Shown: piece after piece, positions 39,283 to 50,389 of the stretch
How the letters are laid out: the number at the start of each line of letters is the position of its first letter
How positions within the stretch are numbered: the first letter of the stretch is position 1
NCBI GenBank assembly: GCA_958295665.1
Contig: OY282560.1
Coordinates: 94,340,311-94,404,310, forward strand
Source of the DNA: Tipula vernalis
Taxonomy: Eukaryota > Arthropoda > Insecta > Diptera > Tipulidae
Direction of reading: 5' to 3'
DNA: 64,000 nt
Program-made: the position numbers and the translations under genes
The notes under the pieces: model-generated
The model's database searches: none
What the model was told of the DNA's origin: nothing
The model's input: the letters and a program-made list of their open reading frames with translations, nothing else

Positions 39283-42200
39283 TCACTCGAAGCGAATGGG
39301 AGTCCTGAACACACGACCTGACCTCGTAGTTTTAGTCGCAGATTTCGGCGAAAGATCGAAGCGAACTTGCTTGCAAACTTTTGACTCTACAGTAGGTAAT
39401 TTAGATACGTCAGCCGAAATTGGAAGTTGTGTTTCGTGAGTCGGTACAGGTGGTCCAGTTTGTGTAGTCTGCGTGTCTTGGTTATCCCTGTAATACGGTT
39501 TAAGTCGGTCGATGGAAATTTTGACATGTCTTCCATTCAAATGTAAAGTGTAAAATTTTGATGTACGATCGATTACCAAAAACGGTCCTGTATATGGTGG
39601 TTGCAGTGATCTGCGTACTGCGTCAGTTCGTAAGAAAACGTGCGAGCAAGTAAGCAGATCTTTACTAATAAAAATTTTGTCCGTAGCATGTCGCGAAGCC
39701 GGTACAGGTCGAATTTCGTCGAAGTGTCGTTTGATGTTCGTTACAAAGTCTGACTGTAAAATTTGATAATTCGTAGTTTCCAAAAAAGCTCCTGGAACTC
39801 GTGTCGTATGTCCGAAAACAAGTTCAGCCGGCGTAGATTTCAGTTCGTCATTGTACGTTGTTCGTAGTCCAAGTAAGATTGCAGGAAGAACATTAGTCCA
39901 ATCTGTTGGATTGTAGGACATAATGGCAGACTTAATTACACGGTGCCAACGCTCAATCATGCCATTACATTTTGGATTGTAACTAGTTGTTCTCCTTCGT
40001 TCAAAACCAAGTAAATTAGCCAGTTCGTGAAAAAGTTGTTATTCGAATTGCTTGCCTTGGTCCGTGACAATAGACTCTGGCACACCAAAGCGAGCTATCC
40101 AATGAGAGTAGACAGCGAAAGCGACGGTAGCAGCAGTTATATCAGGAACTGGAACCGCCTCGGGCCAGCGGGTGTATCTATCAATCAATGTGACGCAGTA
40201 CCGCTGATTATCAGAAACTGGTAACGGACCAATGATGTCGAGGTGAATATTTGAAAAGCGTTGAGAAGTTAATTTATATGTACTAAGTGGAGATTTAGTG
40301 TGTCGAGAGACTTTAGCCTTTTGGCAAGCTACACAGTTTTGAGCCATTTTATGGACGTCTTTATTAATCGATGGCCAAATGACATTCTGAGTCAAAAGTT
40401 TAATGGAAGCTTTGACGCCAGGATGAGAAAGGTTATGAAACGCTTCGAAAACTTTTTTCCGAAAATTTAGCAGAATGAATGGCCTAGGTGTAGTAGTTGA
40501 TATATCGCAATGAATTAAGGTTTTTGAATTGAACGCAACTGCAAATTTCTCGAATTTGAGAGCAGAGTTACTCCTTAAGATTTCTTGAAGTTCTTCGTCA
40601 TTGGTCTGAGCATCTGCGATGACCACATAATCAATACTTTCGGGAATAGAAATTTGATTAATACGTGAGAGAGTATCTGCGACGACATTATCCATGCCTG
40701 AGATGTGCTGGATATCGGTCGTAAATTGACCAATGAAATCTAAGTGTCTAAATTGACGAGGAGATGCCTTTTCCGGATTCTGATTAAAAGCGTAGATCAA
40801 TGGTTTATGATCGGTGTACAGCGTGAACGTACGACCTTCGAGGAGGTGGCGAAAGTGTTTGACGCCCGAGTAAGCCGCGAGAAGTTCACGATCATAAGCA
40901 CTGTATCTTTTTTGCGTATCATTGAGACGTACTGAAAAAAAACCGAGTGGTTGCCAAGTATCTGAAATGAACTGCTGAACCACTGCTCCTAGCGCCGTAT
41001 CGGACGCGTCGACCATGATGGCCAGAGGTGCTGATGATGAAGGATGAATCAGTAAGGTAGCGTCCGTAAGTTTATTTTTGCAGTTATCGAACGCTTCTAT
41101 AGCTGTTGTCGACCACTGTATTGGAACGCGATTGTTCTTTGTGTAACCTTTTAGGTAGTCGTTCAGTAATGCCTGGTCGGCAGCAGCACCAGGAATGAAG
41201 CGACGATAAAAGTTAATCATGCCTATGAAGCGTTTAAGTGGTTTTACGGTAAGTGGTCGTTCGAAATTTTTGATGACTTGAACACGTTCATGCGATGGTA
41301 AGATACCTTGTCCAGTTACCATGTGTCCTAAAAATGTAATTTCATGTTTTGCAAAAATGCATTTGTCGAGGTTAACTACAAGTCCGTGTTCTTCTAATTT
41401 AGAGAAGATAATTTTAACGTGTCCAAGATGTTCGTCGTAATTTTTAGAGGCAATGAGTACGTCGTCCAAATACACAAAATAGAAGTCAAGTCCTCGTAGG
41501 ACTGAGTGCATAAGACGTTGGAACGACTGTGCTGCATTGCGAAGACCGAATGTCATTCTACAAAATTCAAAAAGTCGAAATTGCTGTTTTTGGAATGTCC
41601 GTCGGTTCGATGGGAATTTGGTGGTAGGCTTGGACAAGGTCTATCGTTGAGAAAATAGAGCAGCCCTCGAGTCGTTGTGTAAAATCTTGGAGATGTGGAA
41701 TTGGGTACCGATCCGGAATCGTGATCCGATTAAGTGCTCGGAAATCTCCACATGGTCTCCACTCTCCATCCTTTCTTAACACCAAATGTAAGGGACTCGA
41801 CCAAGGACTGGTACTAGGTCTGCAAATCCCGCGTTTCATCATGTTTTCGAATTCTGTCTTTGCGATGATGAATTTGTCTGGTGCCAGTCGTCGTGGTTTG
41901 CACGCAATCGGTGGTCCGTTCTTCTCTAGCTTGTGAGTCACGTTATGTTTTGTATTGTCGATGTTGATGTTGCCGTAAATTACTGTCGGAAATTTTGAAA
42001 TAACGTCGAACACTCCTGGGTCCATCACTGACCTGTCCATCCTTGATACAGCAGAAACATCGATGGAGGACAGCGCACCGTGTGAACACAAAGAGGTTAA
42101 CGGATCTATAAGCCTTTGTCTTTGTATATCCAGGAGCAAACCGGTGTTCCTCAAAAAATCTGCGCCGATAATAGGCATCGACACGTCAGCAATGATAAAC

Positions 42201-42463
42201 TCCCAGGAGAATTCGCGGCGCAGTCCGATGTCAAGCTTTAAAATTTTGGTTCCGAAAGCGTTTACTGTAGAGCCGTTAGCCACAAACAACCCAAACGATG
42301 GGTCGACCCTTGGGTTCCGAACGAAGCGAGCCGGCAAGACTGAGACGTCTGCGCCCGTATCTATTAAAAAATGCGTTTGCAGAAAAATTTCGAAAATTAA
42401 AAGGCGGCTGGATTTGGATAAGTCATTGCACTCCGCCAGTTGCGAATGACTTATTAATTTTTT
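39283..42463 (-). pseudogene. pol: Gypsy pol: protease, RT, RNase H, integrase; two breaks
   Basis: Entered from gag by a -1 shift, pol opens with an aspartic protease ([12 protein letters not shown], then [11 protein letters not shown]). Reverse transcriptase follows, with [14 protein letters not shown] and the catalytic YLDDVLIAS. RNase H shows [11 protein letters not shown], the YDRELLA glutamate and LYTDHKPL. Integrase has an HHCC zinc site (HNLSHPGV with CVACQKAK), core aspartates in LDIIGPLP and IVTDQGKQF, the glutamate in NGMIERWHR, and a GPF-type tail ending DRLKPYY. Two lesions are seen: a frameshift in reverse transcriptase around 41570-41600 (frames end at 41567 and resume by 41637), and an in-frame TAA at 40039-40041 inside the integrase core. 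Homology reads through both, so they are recent decay. Confidence 0.92.
42454..42463 (-). promoter_or_regulatory. Programmed -1 frameshift site between gag and pol
   Basis: The last gag codons read CCA AAA AAT TAA, giving a slippery heptamer A AAA AAT immediately before the gag stop. Pol is open in the -1 frame from here, which fits X XXY YYZ slippage. A downstream RNA structure was not tested. Confidence 0.7.
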
Positions 42464-43530
42464 GGCACATTATTATCGGAAGAACAAGACCTAGATAAAA
42501 ATAGACAACCGGTTTTGCATTTATGCGCTTTAGCTCCGAAACGTTGATGATAATAACAAGTAAAATTATTTGCGGCCGACGGATCACCCGAATTTTGATA
42601 ATAAGAATTTCGAAAATTTGGTGAGTTTTGTCGTGAAATATTAGAACCGGATTGCGACCGATACTTATAGTGACGATTAGAATTTGAATTTGAACGAGAT
42701 CGAGAATTGTGTTGAAAAATTTCCGAAATTTCCGATAATAATGTTTTGCGAAATTCCGAAAATTGTTGATCGATCGAAAGATTAGAATTTACATTTGGGA
42801 CAGAAGCAGGCGCCTCAAGGATATTAACCTGAGCCTGAGTCATCGTCTCATGCACATTGTCCGCTCGTTCCGCCAAGACCGCCAGGGAGACGTCATTTTC
42901 GAAAGGTGTGAGCACCATTTGAACCTGCTGCGGCAATCTTTTCATCCAAAATTGACGGAGGGTTGTATCGTTCAAATTGCTGCCAGCGTTCAATCGCATG
43001 TTGTTCAACAACTGCGACGGCTTCCTGTCTCCAAGTGTCAAGCCTTTCATCAGATTGTTAAGCTTCGCCTTCTCGGACTCGCCGAGCACCTGGATCACTT
43101 CGGTTTTAAAAGTGGTGTAAGGCTGTGTACCCTTCACGCTGGTAATCAAATACGCGAGAGTATCATGGAGTCGTGCATCCAGCGCCCCCACCGCATGTGC
43201 GTACATCGTTGTTTCCACTGTAATACCCGCAACTAAAAACTGTTGCTCTAAAATTTCGAACCACACATTTGGATTTTGATTATGAAGTGGTTGCGGAGGT
43301 TTAAAAGCCACTCGAGCAATTAACCCACCCGCAACAGAAGAATTTGAATTTAATTGCGTCATTTGTGACGTATTATTAATGCCGCCGGCTTTGGCAATTG
43401 CATCATCAATAACTTCTGCCAATTGCGCTGGGGACAACGTAACAAAAGCAGAACCTGTTGCCGCATTGTCTGATGTTGATGCCCCATCATTGACGCTCGG
43501 TGGGAGAAGAGTACCTGTTATCGGATCCAT
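42454..43530 (-). CDS. gag: Gypsy Gag, 358 residues, intact frame
   Basis: Open from ATG at 43530 ([12 protein letters not shown]) to TAA at 42454. The middle part has capsid-like features seen in insect gypsy Gags: [32 protein letters not shown] and a KRLPQQVQ motif. A serine- and arginine-rich linker leads to a cysteine/histidine motif at residues 325-342 (C-YY-H-x9-C-xxx-[11 protein letters not shown]), the form usual in this retroelement group and likely to bind nucleic acid. It is the only intact frame of the element and lies about 400 bp downstream of the primer binding site. Confidence 0.9.
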   Translation of the reverse strand: MDPITGTLLPPSVNDGASTSDNAATGSAFVTLSPAQLAEVIDDAIAKAGGINNTSQMTQLNSNSSVAGGLIARVAFKPPQPLHNQNPNVWFEILEQQFLVAGITVETTMYAHAVGALDARLHDTLAYLITSVKGTQPYTTFKTEVIQVLGESEKAKLNNLMKGLTLGDRKPSQLLNNMRLNAGSNLNDTTLRQFWMKRLPQQVQMVLTPFENDVSLAVLAERADNVHETMTQAQVNILEAPASVPNVNSNLSIDQQFSEFRKTLLSEISEIFQHNSRSRSNSNSNRHYKYRSQSGSNISRQNSPNFRNSYYQNSGDPSAANNFTCYYHQRFGAKAHKCKTGCLFLSRSCSSDNNVPKN

Positions 43531-43901
43531 TACGAAAAATTTAGTGAAGGTAGTGAAGGAGAAAAATAATTTTTAATTTAAGACCGATATAAACATATAT
43601 TTGCGAGATAATTAATTTGATGCGCGAGAGTATTAAAATATGCACCGATAAAAATAATTAAGTACTTACAGTTATTTAAATTTAGCAGAAAGCCGGTGCA
43701 GAGACTCGTTAAAAAAATGGAGTCACCTCGGTCTCTGATATGTTGCAATGTTTAAGAAGTTTAATGATTGCCGACTTGTTGTCTGCTGCTGGACGTAGGT
43801 GATTGTAACCCCAATCGCTGAGAAATCGGGCGTGATCCGTGGGCGAACAACTCTCTTTCGATTCACTATTTTGTTGTGAAGACACTATTTTGTTGCATCA
43901 A

Positions 43902-43932
43902 AAGGTTGCGTGCTTAGATCACGTCGGGGTCA
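43902..43932 (-). promoter_or_regulatory. Primer binding site, tRNA-Trp-like
   Basis: Plus-strand sequence AAAGGTTGCGTGCTTAGAT followed by ACGTCGGGGTCA resembles, from memory, the 3' half of a eukaryotic tRNA-Trp (T arm and acceptor strand). The minus strand begins TGACCCCGACGT, like the tRNA-Trp primer binding site used by some retroviruses. It is 6-8 bp from the LTR edge. The similarity runs past the usual 18 nt, with a few mismatches. Confidence 0.65.
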
Positions 43933-43938
43933 TCACTT

Positions 43939-44343
43939 TTTGGCGGCTCGGTGATGGTAACTCCCTATCAAGCACAATTATGCGAAGCCCTCTAGCGGCT
44001 CGGTGATGGTAACTCCCTATCGTGGACAATTATGCGAAGCCCTCTTTCGTTCTTCTTTAGTGTTTTTTATATTAATAACATACATATATGTTTTTAATTG
44101 ATTTTTATATTAATCACAAGTACGAGGAGATACAATTGCACCAAGAAAAGACTAAAGTCGTAAGTAATCTGTTTTTTAGCAAAACCTTCTTCTTTTTCGA
44201 AAAAACCAAAAAAACTTTTTTTGTTATTTTGGTGCTTGCTACGTTTTTTTAGGAATCTTAAAATGGTGCGAATATTTTGTACTTAATTATTCTTAAAGGT
44301 GCATTTTTATAATTTGACAAATTTAATTTCGATCGACGCCACA
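43939..44343 (-). repeat. 5' LTR of the gypsy element (right copy)
   Basis: Direct-repeat partner of the 3' LTR, about 44 bp shorter because of indels near 44120 and in T-rich tracts. It holds the same internal tandem duplication. The size difference and scattered substitutions suggest an insertion that is not very recent. Confidence 0.9.
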
Positions 44344-45016
44344 AATTCACTAAAAGCCTTTAAATTTCTGTTAGACTATAAAATAACGAAGTTCAAGGCA
44401 GGTGTCTTGCTAGGTTTCTGACCTATTAAGATAGGGAGATAGAAAGATAGACACGATAAATCAAATAATTTAAATTTTCATATGCCCGCCTATTTCTTGT
44501 ATACTCGAGTTGAAAATTTTTTTACTCCAAGTAAAGCCTGGTGCTCACTTGCTCAGATCAATTCCTCGTGAAATACACTCTGCTTGACCTATATTCTATG
44601 TTTTTTTACAAATTCTTAGTGGCTCCTGATTTAAATTATCGATCTGGCGGACACTTTATCATTTGATTTTTTGTAGCGCCAGGGTATTCATATCGCCCTT
44701 TTTAACACTGGAGAATCACTATTCGATATAAATATGCTCGGATATCCAACCAACAACAGCTTCAAAGTGATTAACGTCAAAATTTGTCAAAATGTCTTAA
44801 TACAATATTTTCGCGTGAAAAATATTTGAAGGCTTGTACGCGCCTACTTTGATAAAAAACTACTTCCCTTCGAATATATTTTTTCTATATATTCTATATA
44901 TATTTTTACAATACGTTAACTTTGGCAAAATCTTTTATTTCATACGGTTCGGCAAATAGCACTTTATGGTACTGATATCAGACCGGGAAACAACTCATTT
45001 CGGTATCGTAAAACAA
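44344..45016. other. Spacer without recognised feature
   Basis: Sequence between the gypsy element and the next transposon. No open frame of interest and no repeat arm was recognised. Confidence 0.5.
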
Positions 45017-45018
45017 TA

Positions 45019-46177
45019 GTTGTTTTCCAATCGACAAACAGCAAGCACCCGCTAGCAAACCGCTAGTAGATAGGTTTTTGTCCTTGCTACGGTCGATTGG
45101 AACGATTAAAATGGATGATGTTAGTAAAACATACCCTATAAATCGTATATGTTTTGCAATTGCTGTCAAAATTTTAGTGTGGCGAACAAATAAAAATAAA
45201 AATATTTTTTTTATAACAACTTAACCAACGTATTGACAAATGCGATGGAAAAATATTTATTATTGACACAAAAAAAATAAATATTTTTGACATAAAACAG
45301 CGGTTTACCAAGCGGTTCTACACTCAACCGTCTAGCGGCGAAATTTTGCGTAACTGCTTGAAATTTATTGAGCTGTTCGACCAAGCTCAAAATTGTAGCG
45401 CCGTATGTTAATGACTTGCCTGCTACAAAGTAACTCCAATTTTATTTGCACGGATTCAATTAATTTAAATTTTGTTTTGCACTTATTTGCTCGCTTAAGA
45501 AACAGTAGTAAAATTAATACCCCTTTGTTCTTATTTCTAATTTTTATTAATTTTTCGACATTTTTTATTTTTATCTTCACTACACGAATACTCAAACCAG
45601 ACAGGCTTTCAACATGAAAACTATTCCTTCTTTTTAACCGGCGCACCAGTCATATGCGTTATTACGTGTGAAGTATTCATCAAGTCACTAATTTTCATCT
45701 TGCAACTCGTCTTTACAAATGGTATAAAGTAATTTCTCATAATGAAATCTACTATGATTAAATTTGACATTAAGCAGTAATGTCAAATTTTTAATAATAT
45801 TTACATCAACTATGAATTAAGGTAAGTAATTTTACATTATTCAATAACTACAACTAATTATTTACTGCAATTGCTTTTTTTACAGGTATCTTATGTTATT
45901 TCATGGATACGTCGATCTTCAATAGTGTTGATTAGATAAGTATTTTGATTTAAGACCGATTTCTTTGTGTAACCATTTTTTCTTCTATTTTTAGGATCGC
46001 TCTGCTTTCAACAGCAACTTTTTATTCTACAGGAAATATATATCAGTCTAAACACTGCTTCTAACTGCTCGTGAAAAATAACAAGAGCAGTTACGAGTAG
46101 TTCATTGAGCGAAGACAAAAACCTTTCTACTAGCGGTTTGCTAGCGGGTACTTGCGGTTGGTCGACTGGAAAACAAC
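45019..46177. mobile_element. 1159-bp TIR element X with TA target duplication
   Basis: Ends are GTTGTTTTCCAATCGAC and its inverted partner GTCGACTGGAAAACAAC, with about 75 bp of terminal inverted repeat that includes GCTAGCAAACCGCTAGTAG. TA flanks both ends (45017-45018, 46178-46179). The interior has no transposase; a 93-codon minus frame at 45365-45646 is lysine-rich and unrecognised. TA targets suggest a Tc1/mariner-type, non-autonomous element. Confidence 0.85.
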
Positions 46178-46301
46178 TATTGACTCGCAAAACAGACCAC
46201 TATGCTGCTTTAAATTTAAAAAAAAAATAAATAAGCTTTACCATTCACATGAACGGCAAAACAAAATAAATGGGGGTAACCGGATAATTTTATAATCATT
46301 A

Positions 46302-46761
46302 GTTGTTTCCAGTCGACCAAACCGCAAGTACCCGCTAGCAAACCGCTAGTAGTAAGGTTTTTGTCTTCGCTGAATGAACTACTCGTAGTAACTGCTCTTG
46401 TTATTTTTCACGAGCAGTTAGAAGCAGTTACCCAAAATTTCGCCGCTAGACGGTCGAGTGTAGAACCGCTTGGTAAACCGATTTTCTATGTCAAAAATAT
46501 TTGTTTTTTTGTGTCAATAATAAATATTTTTCCATCGCATTTGTCAAAACGTTGGTTAAGTTGTTATAAAAAAAATATTTTTATTTTTATTTGTTCGCCA
46601 CACTAAAATTTTGACAGCAATTGCAAAACCTGTACGATTTTTAGGGTATGTTTTACAAACATCATCCATTTTAATCGTTTCAATCGACCGTAGCAAGGAC
46701 AAAAACCTATCTACTAGCGGTTTGCTGGCGGGTGCTTGCGGTTGGACGATTGGAAAACAAC
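46302..46761. mobile_element. 460-bp deletion derivative Y of element X, inverted
   Basis: Y has the same termini and TA flanks (46300-46301, 46762-46763). It equals X in opposite orientation without the X interior: its right 327 bp match X 45019-45359 and its left 124 bp match X 46054-46177, each reverse-complemented. ACTGCTT occurs in X at 45353-45359 and 46054-46060. Removing 701 bp between these leaves 458 bp, 2 bp short of Y. Confidence 0.88.
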
Positions 46762-46763
46762 TA

Positions 46764-47544
46764 ATATACTGATTTTCTTTAAATTAAGAAAAATGAATGC
46801 GATAAACTGTTATGAAATTATAAGTTTTGTATTAAATTGGAAGTAATGCCACATATAGTACAAAATAAAACGTTGTAAATGATGTTGTAAATGATGTTCG
46901 AAGTCTTGTTTCAAAGTTAAACATCGATCTCGTATTGTAACAACTCATTTACCGTGCTTTTGACGTAAATTACTATTGGAAATTTTATTTGAAATCGATC
47001 TGAGTACTAGCCTCAAAATCAAAAAGTGTCACACTCCCTATCTTCCTATGCCATAAACTCTTTACTTGAAGGATCGCGCGTTCGGTACAGAAGCTCCGAC
47101 AGTTACGAGGAGCTAGGTCCGTCAATAAGTCAGGTCTGCCCCGAATTAAAGCAAAATGAAAAAAATTAAATTAAATTAAACAATTAAGAACAGTTGCGTT
47201 GATAATAATATATTACATAATTATTTTGTTGGTATTCATTTTTATAAAATATGGTTTTGTGATCGGATAACAACTCTCTATGTACTATTTATTAAAGATA
47301 GTATCATAGACCATCGAATAACAAAATTATAATGGCTTTAATATTGCTAAGGATAGAAGAAATTAAATTATAATACATGTTGTCTAATTAATTAAATTGA
47401 ATTCATTATTTAAAAGTATAAAATTTTATATGTATTGCAGCACATTTTAGTGTAAAAGATTTAAATTCATTAAATGAATTTAGTAGTACTAAAAATTATT
47501 ATTATTTAATACATATTAAAATTACTCATCACTTTTAGTTTAAA
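46764..47544. other. Spacer downstream of the hAT remnant, nothing recognised
   Basis: AT-rich except for a moderately GC-rich patch near 47070-47150. No tRNA, repeat arm or coding homology could be assigned. The 3' end and terminal repeat of the hAT element may lie here but were not identified. Confidence 0.45.
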
Positions 47545-49598
47545 TTACGCTTTGTATATATTTAAATCTAATTTTCCTAAAAGATGTTTAATTAATTTAA
47601 TAAACAAAATACTATTTAAATGTTCTTCTGTTAATCTTGTCCGCTTTGGTGTTAAGATATGTGCTAATGCACTAAAAGCCCTCTCTACAGACACCTGAGT
47701 TGCTGGTGTTCCCAAAACTACTTGAGACAGCCTGTACAATTCAGTATCAGCCTTCAGTTCTTCCCAATAATGAAGAATATTGGTGGTGTCAAATTTGTTG
47801 CACAAGTTGTTCAGTTTACTTTCAAGATTATTAAAAGTACAATTTGTAGGGGATGTCAATTCTTCTTCTCGTAATTCTGATTCTAATTTTGAGAGCTTTA
47901 TTGGATATGGTTGTGTTTCCGTTATCAAACAGATGTCATCCACGGTCTTGTTGATTGTCATTAGATGATTGTGAACTTTGAGTAAGTGTTTCTGTAAAAA
48001 AAGCAAAAGTTGCAAAATTAGCACTAATTTAAAATGTTTTATATTTATCTGATTTTAATGTTATGTACCTTCGCTTTCACCTTATGATCGTCGATTAAAA
48101 AATTAGATTTCAAATAATTAAAACGGTGATCCAAATAAGTTGCTGCCAAGAAAACATCGTTGCTAAATAATTTATCCTTCCTTTTCTTCATGCTGTCGAT
48201 TAATCCAATTAATAAATGATTTTCGAGTAAGTTGTTTTCATTCATTTCCTGCAGCTCCAGTTCAAGTTCCAACCATATTTTGTACAGATCCCCTAATAAA
48301 AGTTGTTCTTGCTGTAACTCTTTTATCGCGACGGCGACTGCTTTAATTTAATTTCATCGATATAGTCTTAGAAATCCTGATAAAGGTCATAATTATGTGT
48401 ATGTAGTATTTTTTGTATTGTTTCCAGCATGGTTAATGTAGAACTCCATCGTGTAACTACATCCAAGCACGGTATTTTTTTGTTTACAGATTCGAATTCG
48501 CTCCGGAATTTTTTAGTGCAAAGTTTTTTCACGACGTGTCTTATTGTGCTGATGTTGTTTTGATAAACTTCATCACACATAGCATCTTCAACACATAACT
48601 GCAATGTATGAGGACCACATAATTTAATCGATTGAATTATCCAATTGTCTTGTGAAAGTATGAAGTTTTCTTCATCGGTGCTACTGCACTCATATTCACA
48701 AGTCGAATCATCTGTTTAATTATTTAATAGATCAACTGCTTTTAACATGTTGGATCCATTGTCTGTCGTACAGGAAAAAATCCTATTAATTGGAATGTTG
48801 AAAATATTCAATGTTTCCAAAATTTCATTTATAAGACGTTCTCTCGTATGTGATTCATTCAACTCCATCAATGACAGTGTCCTTATTTCAATGTTTCCCT
48901 CCATTATAAATTGAATATTTATTCCTAGGATACTTCGTTCGTGTCTACTAGCCCTATCCACTTTATGGTGAATTCAGCAAGGAAAATTTGCTAGCTCGTG
49001 ATCACGAATTATTGAAATTTCGTGAACTATTTTACCCCCTCCAATTTTTTTTGTCTTTTTTTATGGTTGCTCTATACTTTTTTTGTAAAAAAGTTGACGA
49101 AATTTCAATAATTCGTGATCACGAGCTAACAAATTTTCCTCGCTGAATTCACCATTAAGGCAAATTAGTTTGGTCGATATTTCTTTTTTAATTAATTCTC
49201 TACAAAATTTGGAAGTTTCCTCAATTTTTTTGCAAAATATTTACAGAGTTGATTCGTAAATTTACAGCTTCAAAAATGGGTGTTAATAAGTTTTGAAAAG
49301 ATTGGTATTCAAAAATGGATAAAGGTAACATTTTCTGTTATCAATCTGGCGAGGTTTTTGATTACTTCTTCTCTGTTGAGTTGAACCGTGTGTTGAGAAG
49401 TTGAACTCGCTTTCAGCCAATTATTCGAAATGGCAACGTCATGATGATAAGCGATAATGTGCCTTTTCAAATTTGGATTTAGGATATTATGCAGTTTGTC
49501 TCGCAAATATTAATTTGGCAAACGGCATGCCCTTCCTCAAATTTAAAATTTACTACATTGCTTAGGTTACCTTTTGGACGCTTTCTACTATTGCCCAT
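47545..49598 (-). pseudogene. BED-finger hAT-family transposase, decayed
   Basis: Reading right to left: a likely start at 49598 (MGNSRKRPKGN), a BED-type zinc finger (CQI, then NPNLKRHIIAYHH), a stretch matching hAT proteins on both sides of an inserted MITE (ELIKKEISTKLICL, then KVDRASRHERSILG), the catalytic-core piece FSCTTDNGSNMLKAVDLL, CLDVVTRWSSTLTMLETIQ, TYLDHRFNYLKS, and the C-terminal dimerisation region SVERAFSALAHILTPKRTRL. A 77-bp GT-AG intron is likely at 47992-48068. Several stops and frameshifts (for example near 48960, 48715, 48360 and 49500) break the frame. hAT transposases cut and paste DNA with 8-bp target duplications; terminal repeats were not found. Confidence 0.88.
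48966..49154. mobile_element. 189-bp PIF/Harbinger-like MITE inside the hAT gene
   Basis: Nearly perfect terminal inverted repeats of about 60 bp (TGGTGAATTCAGC to GCTGAATTCACCA, with AGCTCGTGATCACGA further in). TTA is duplicated on each side (48963-48965, 49155-49157), the target type of PIF/Harbinger elements. hAT homology resumes directly beyond it. Confidence 0.88.
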
Positions 49599-49780
49599 TT
49601 TAACAAATTATCTTTCACAACGATTTTAAAAATATTTTATATATCCAAACCAAAGTTCTAGAACAATCCCGAACAGTAAGAAAAATGCTTAAAAAATGCG
49701 CCAACACGATTCTTCGTTAATAGTATGAAAATCATATATAAATAAAGTGAAATACAATTTTTATTTATTTAACCTTGACT

Positions 49781-49995
49781 GGTCCCTGATGGCCATATTC
49801 CAGAACGTGCTCAAAAATCAGTTCAGAATTTCATTTCCATTGTAAATATCGAATTTCATCACGATCGGATAAGAAATAAGGAAATTCGGTCCCTGATGGC
49901 CATATTCCGGAACTTGCTCAAAAATCATTTTAGAATCCCATTTCTATCGTACATATCGAATTTCATCATGGTCGGTTAAGAAATAACCCAGTTCG
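49781..49995 (+). repeat. Two tandem units of a ~107-bp dispersed repeat
   Basis: GGTCCCTGATGGCCATATTC occurs at 49781 and again at 49888, each followed by a unit ending AATTTCATCA-CGGTTAAGAAATA. The second unit is also the inner end of the inverted repeat arm. The same family recurs near 38.7 kb and 62.7-63.4 kb. Confidence 0.8.
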
Positions 49996-50265
49996 GTAAT
50001 TGAGTTTCATTCAAAACAAAAAATAATTTTAGCATATCAGAATGATCAAATTATCTAAATTTTATCATAATCATTAATCCATATAAAAATTTCAGTTTCA
50101 TTTGTTCGAAATTTCTAGCGACACTCCAATCAAACGAAAATCTAAAATATTAAAACTTGCATTAATACTGTGCGTTGTTTTGTATTTTTATAATACAGTA
50201 TTATCGGTCTTCTTAATACCGTATTTGGAATTTTTTATTACATGTATTTAGAGTTTTTATAATAC
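49888..50265. repeat. Right arm of the widely spaced inverted repeat
   Basis: Reverse-complement partner of 38405-38785. The pair encloses about 11 kb made largely of later insertions (gypsy element, X and Y, hAT). Homology fades beyond the ACATGTATT block at about 50240. Confidence 0.85.
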
Positions 50266-50389
50266 ACGTGTTCAACTCCGTATTATTTTTGTCTTGTTGG
50301 CGTTTCTGTTTTTCTTCATTTTCTATAATACAAAAAAACGCAAATTTTGGTACTGTAGAAATTTCAATACATACTGTAGCGAGTTTAAA

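Larger units (their letters stand above)
38795..44343 (-). mobile_element. Gypsy-type LTR retrotransposon, near complete, inactive
   Basis: A minus-strand element of about 5.55 kb with two LTRs, a tRNA-like primer binding site, gag, a -1 frameshift signal, pol in the order protease, reverse transcriptase, RNase H, integrase, and a polypurine tract. No envelope gene is present between integrase and the 3' LTR. AATT occurs at both outer edges (38791-38794 and 44344-44347) and is a possible 4-bp target duplication, but T runs make the LTR edge ambiguous by a few bases. A frameshift in reverse transcriptase and a nonsense codon in integrase make this copy non-autonomous. Domain order and the GPY/F-type integrase tail place it in Ty3/gypsy. 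Confidence 0.93.

Noticed and set aside
40744..43576. Plus-strand frames of 63-157 codons
   Set aside because: Shadows antisense to the gypsy gag and pol genes.
45365..45646. 93-codon minus frame inside element X as a transposase
   Set aside because: Too short, lysine-rich, and without DDE/D motifs.
47060..47150. Possible tRNA or other RNA gene in a GC-richer patch
   Set aside because: No cloverleaf or conserved A and B box arrangement could be traced by eye.
50268..50389. N-terminal part of the plus frame that starts at 50268
   Set aside because: Similarity to the TNP2/DUF4218 family begins only near 50390; the earlier part is inverted-repeat-arm sequence.
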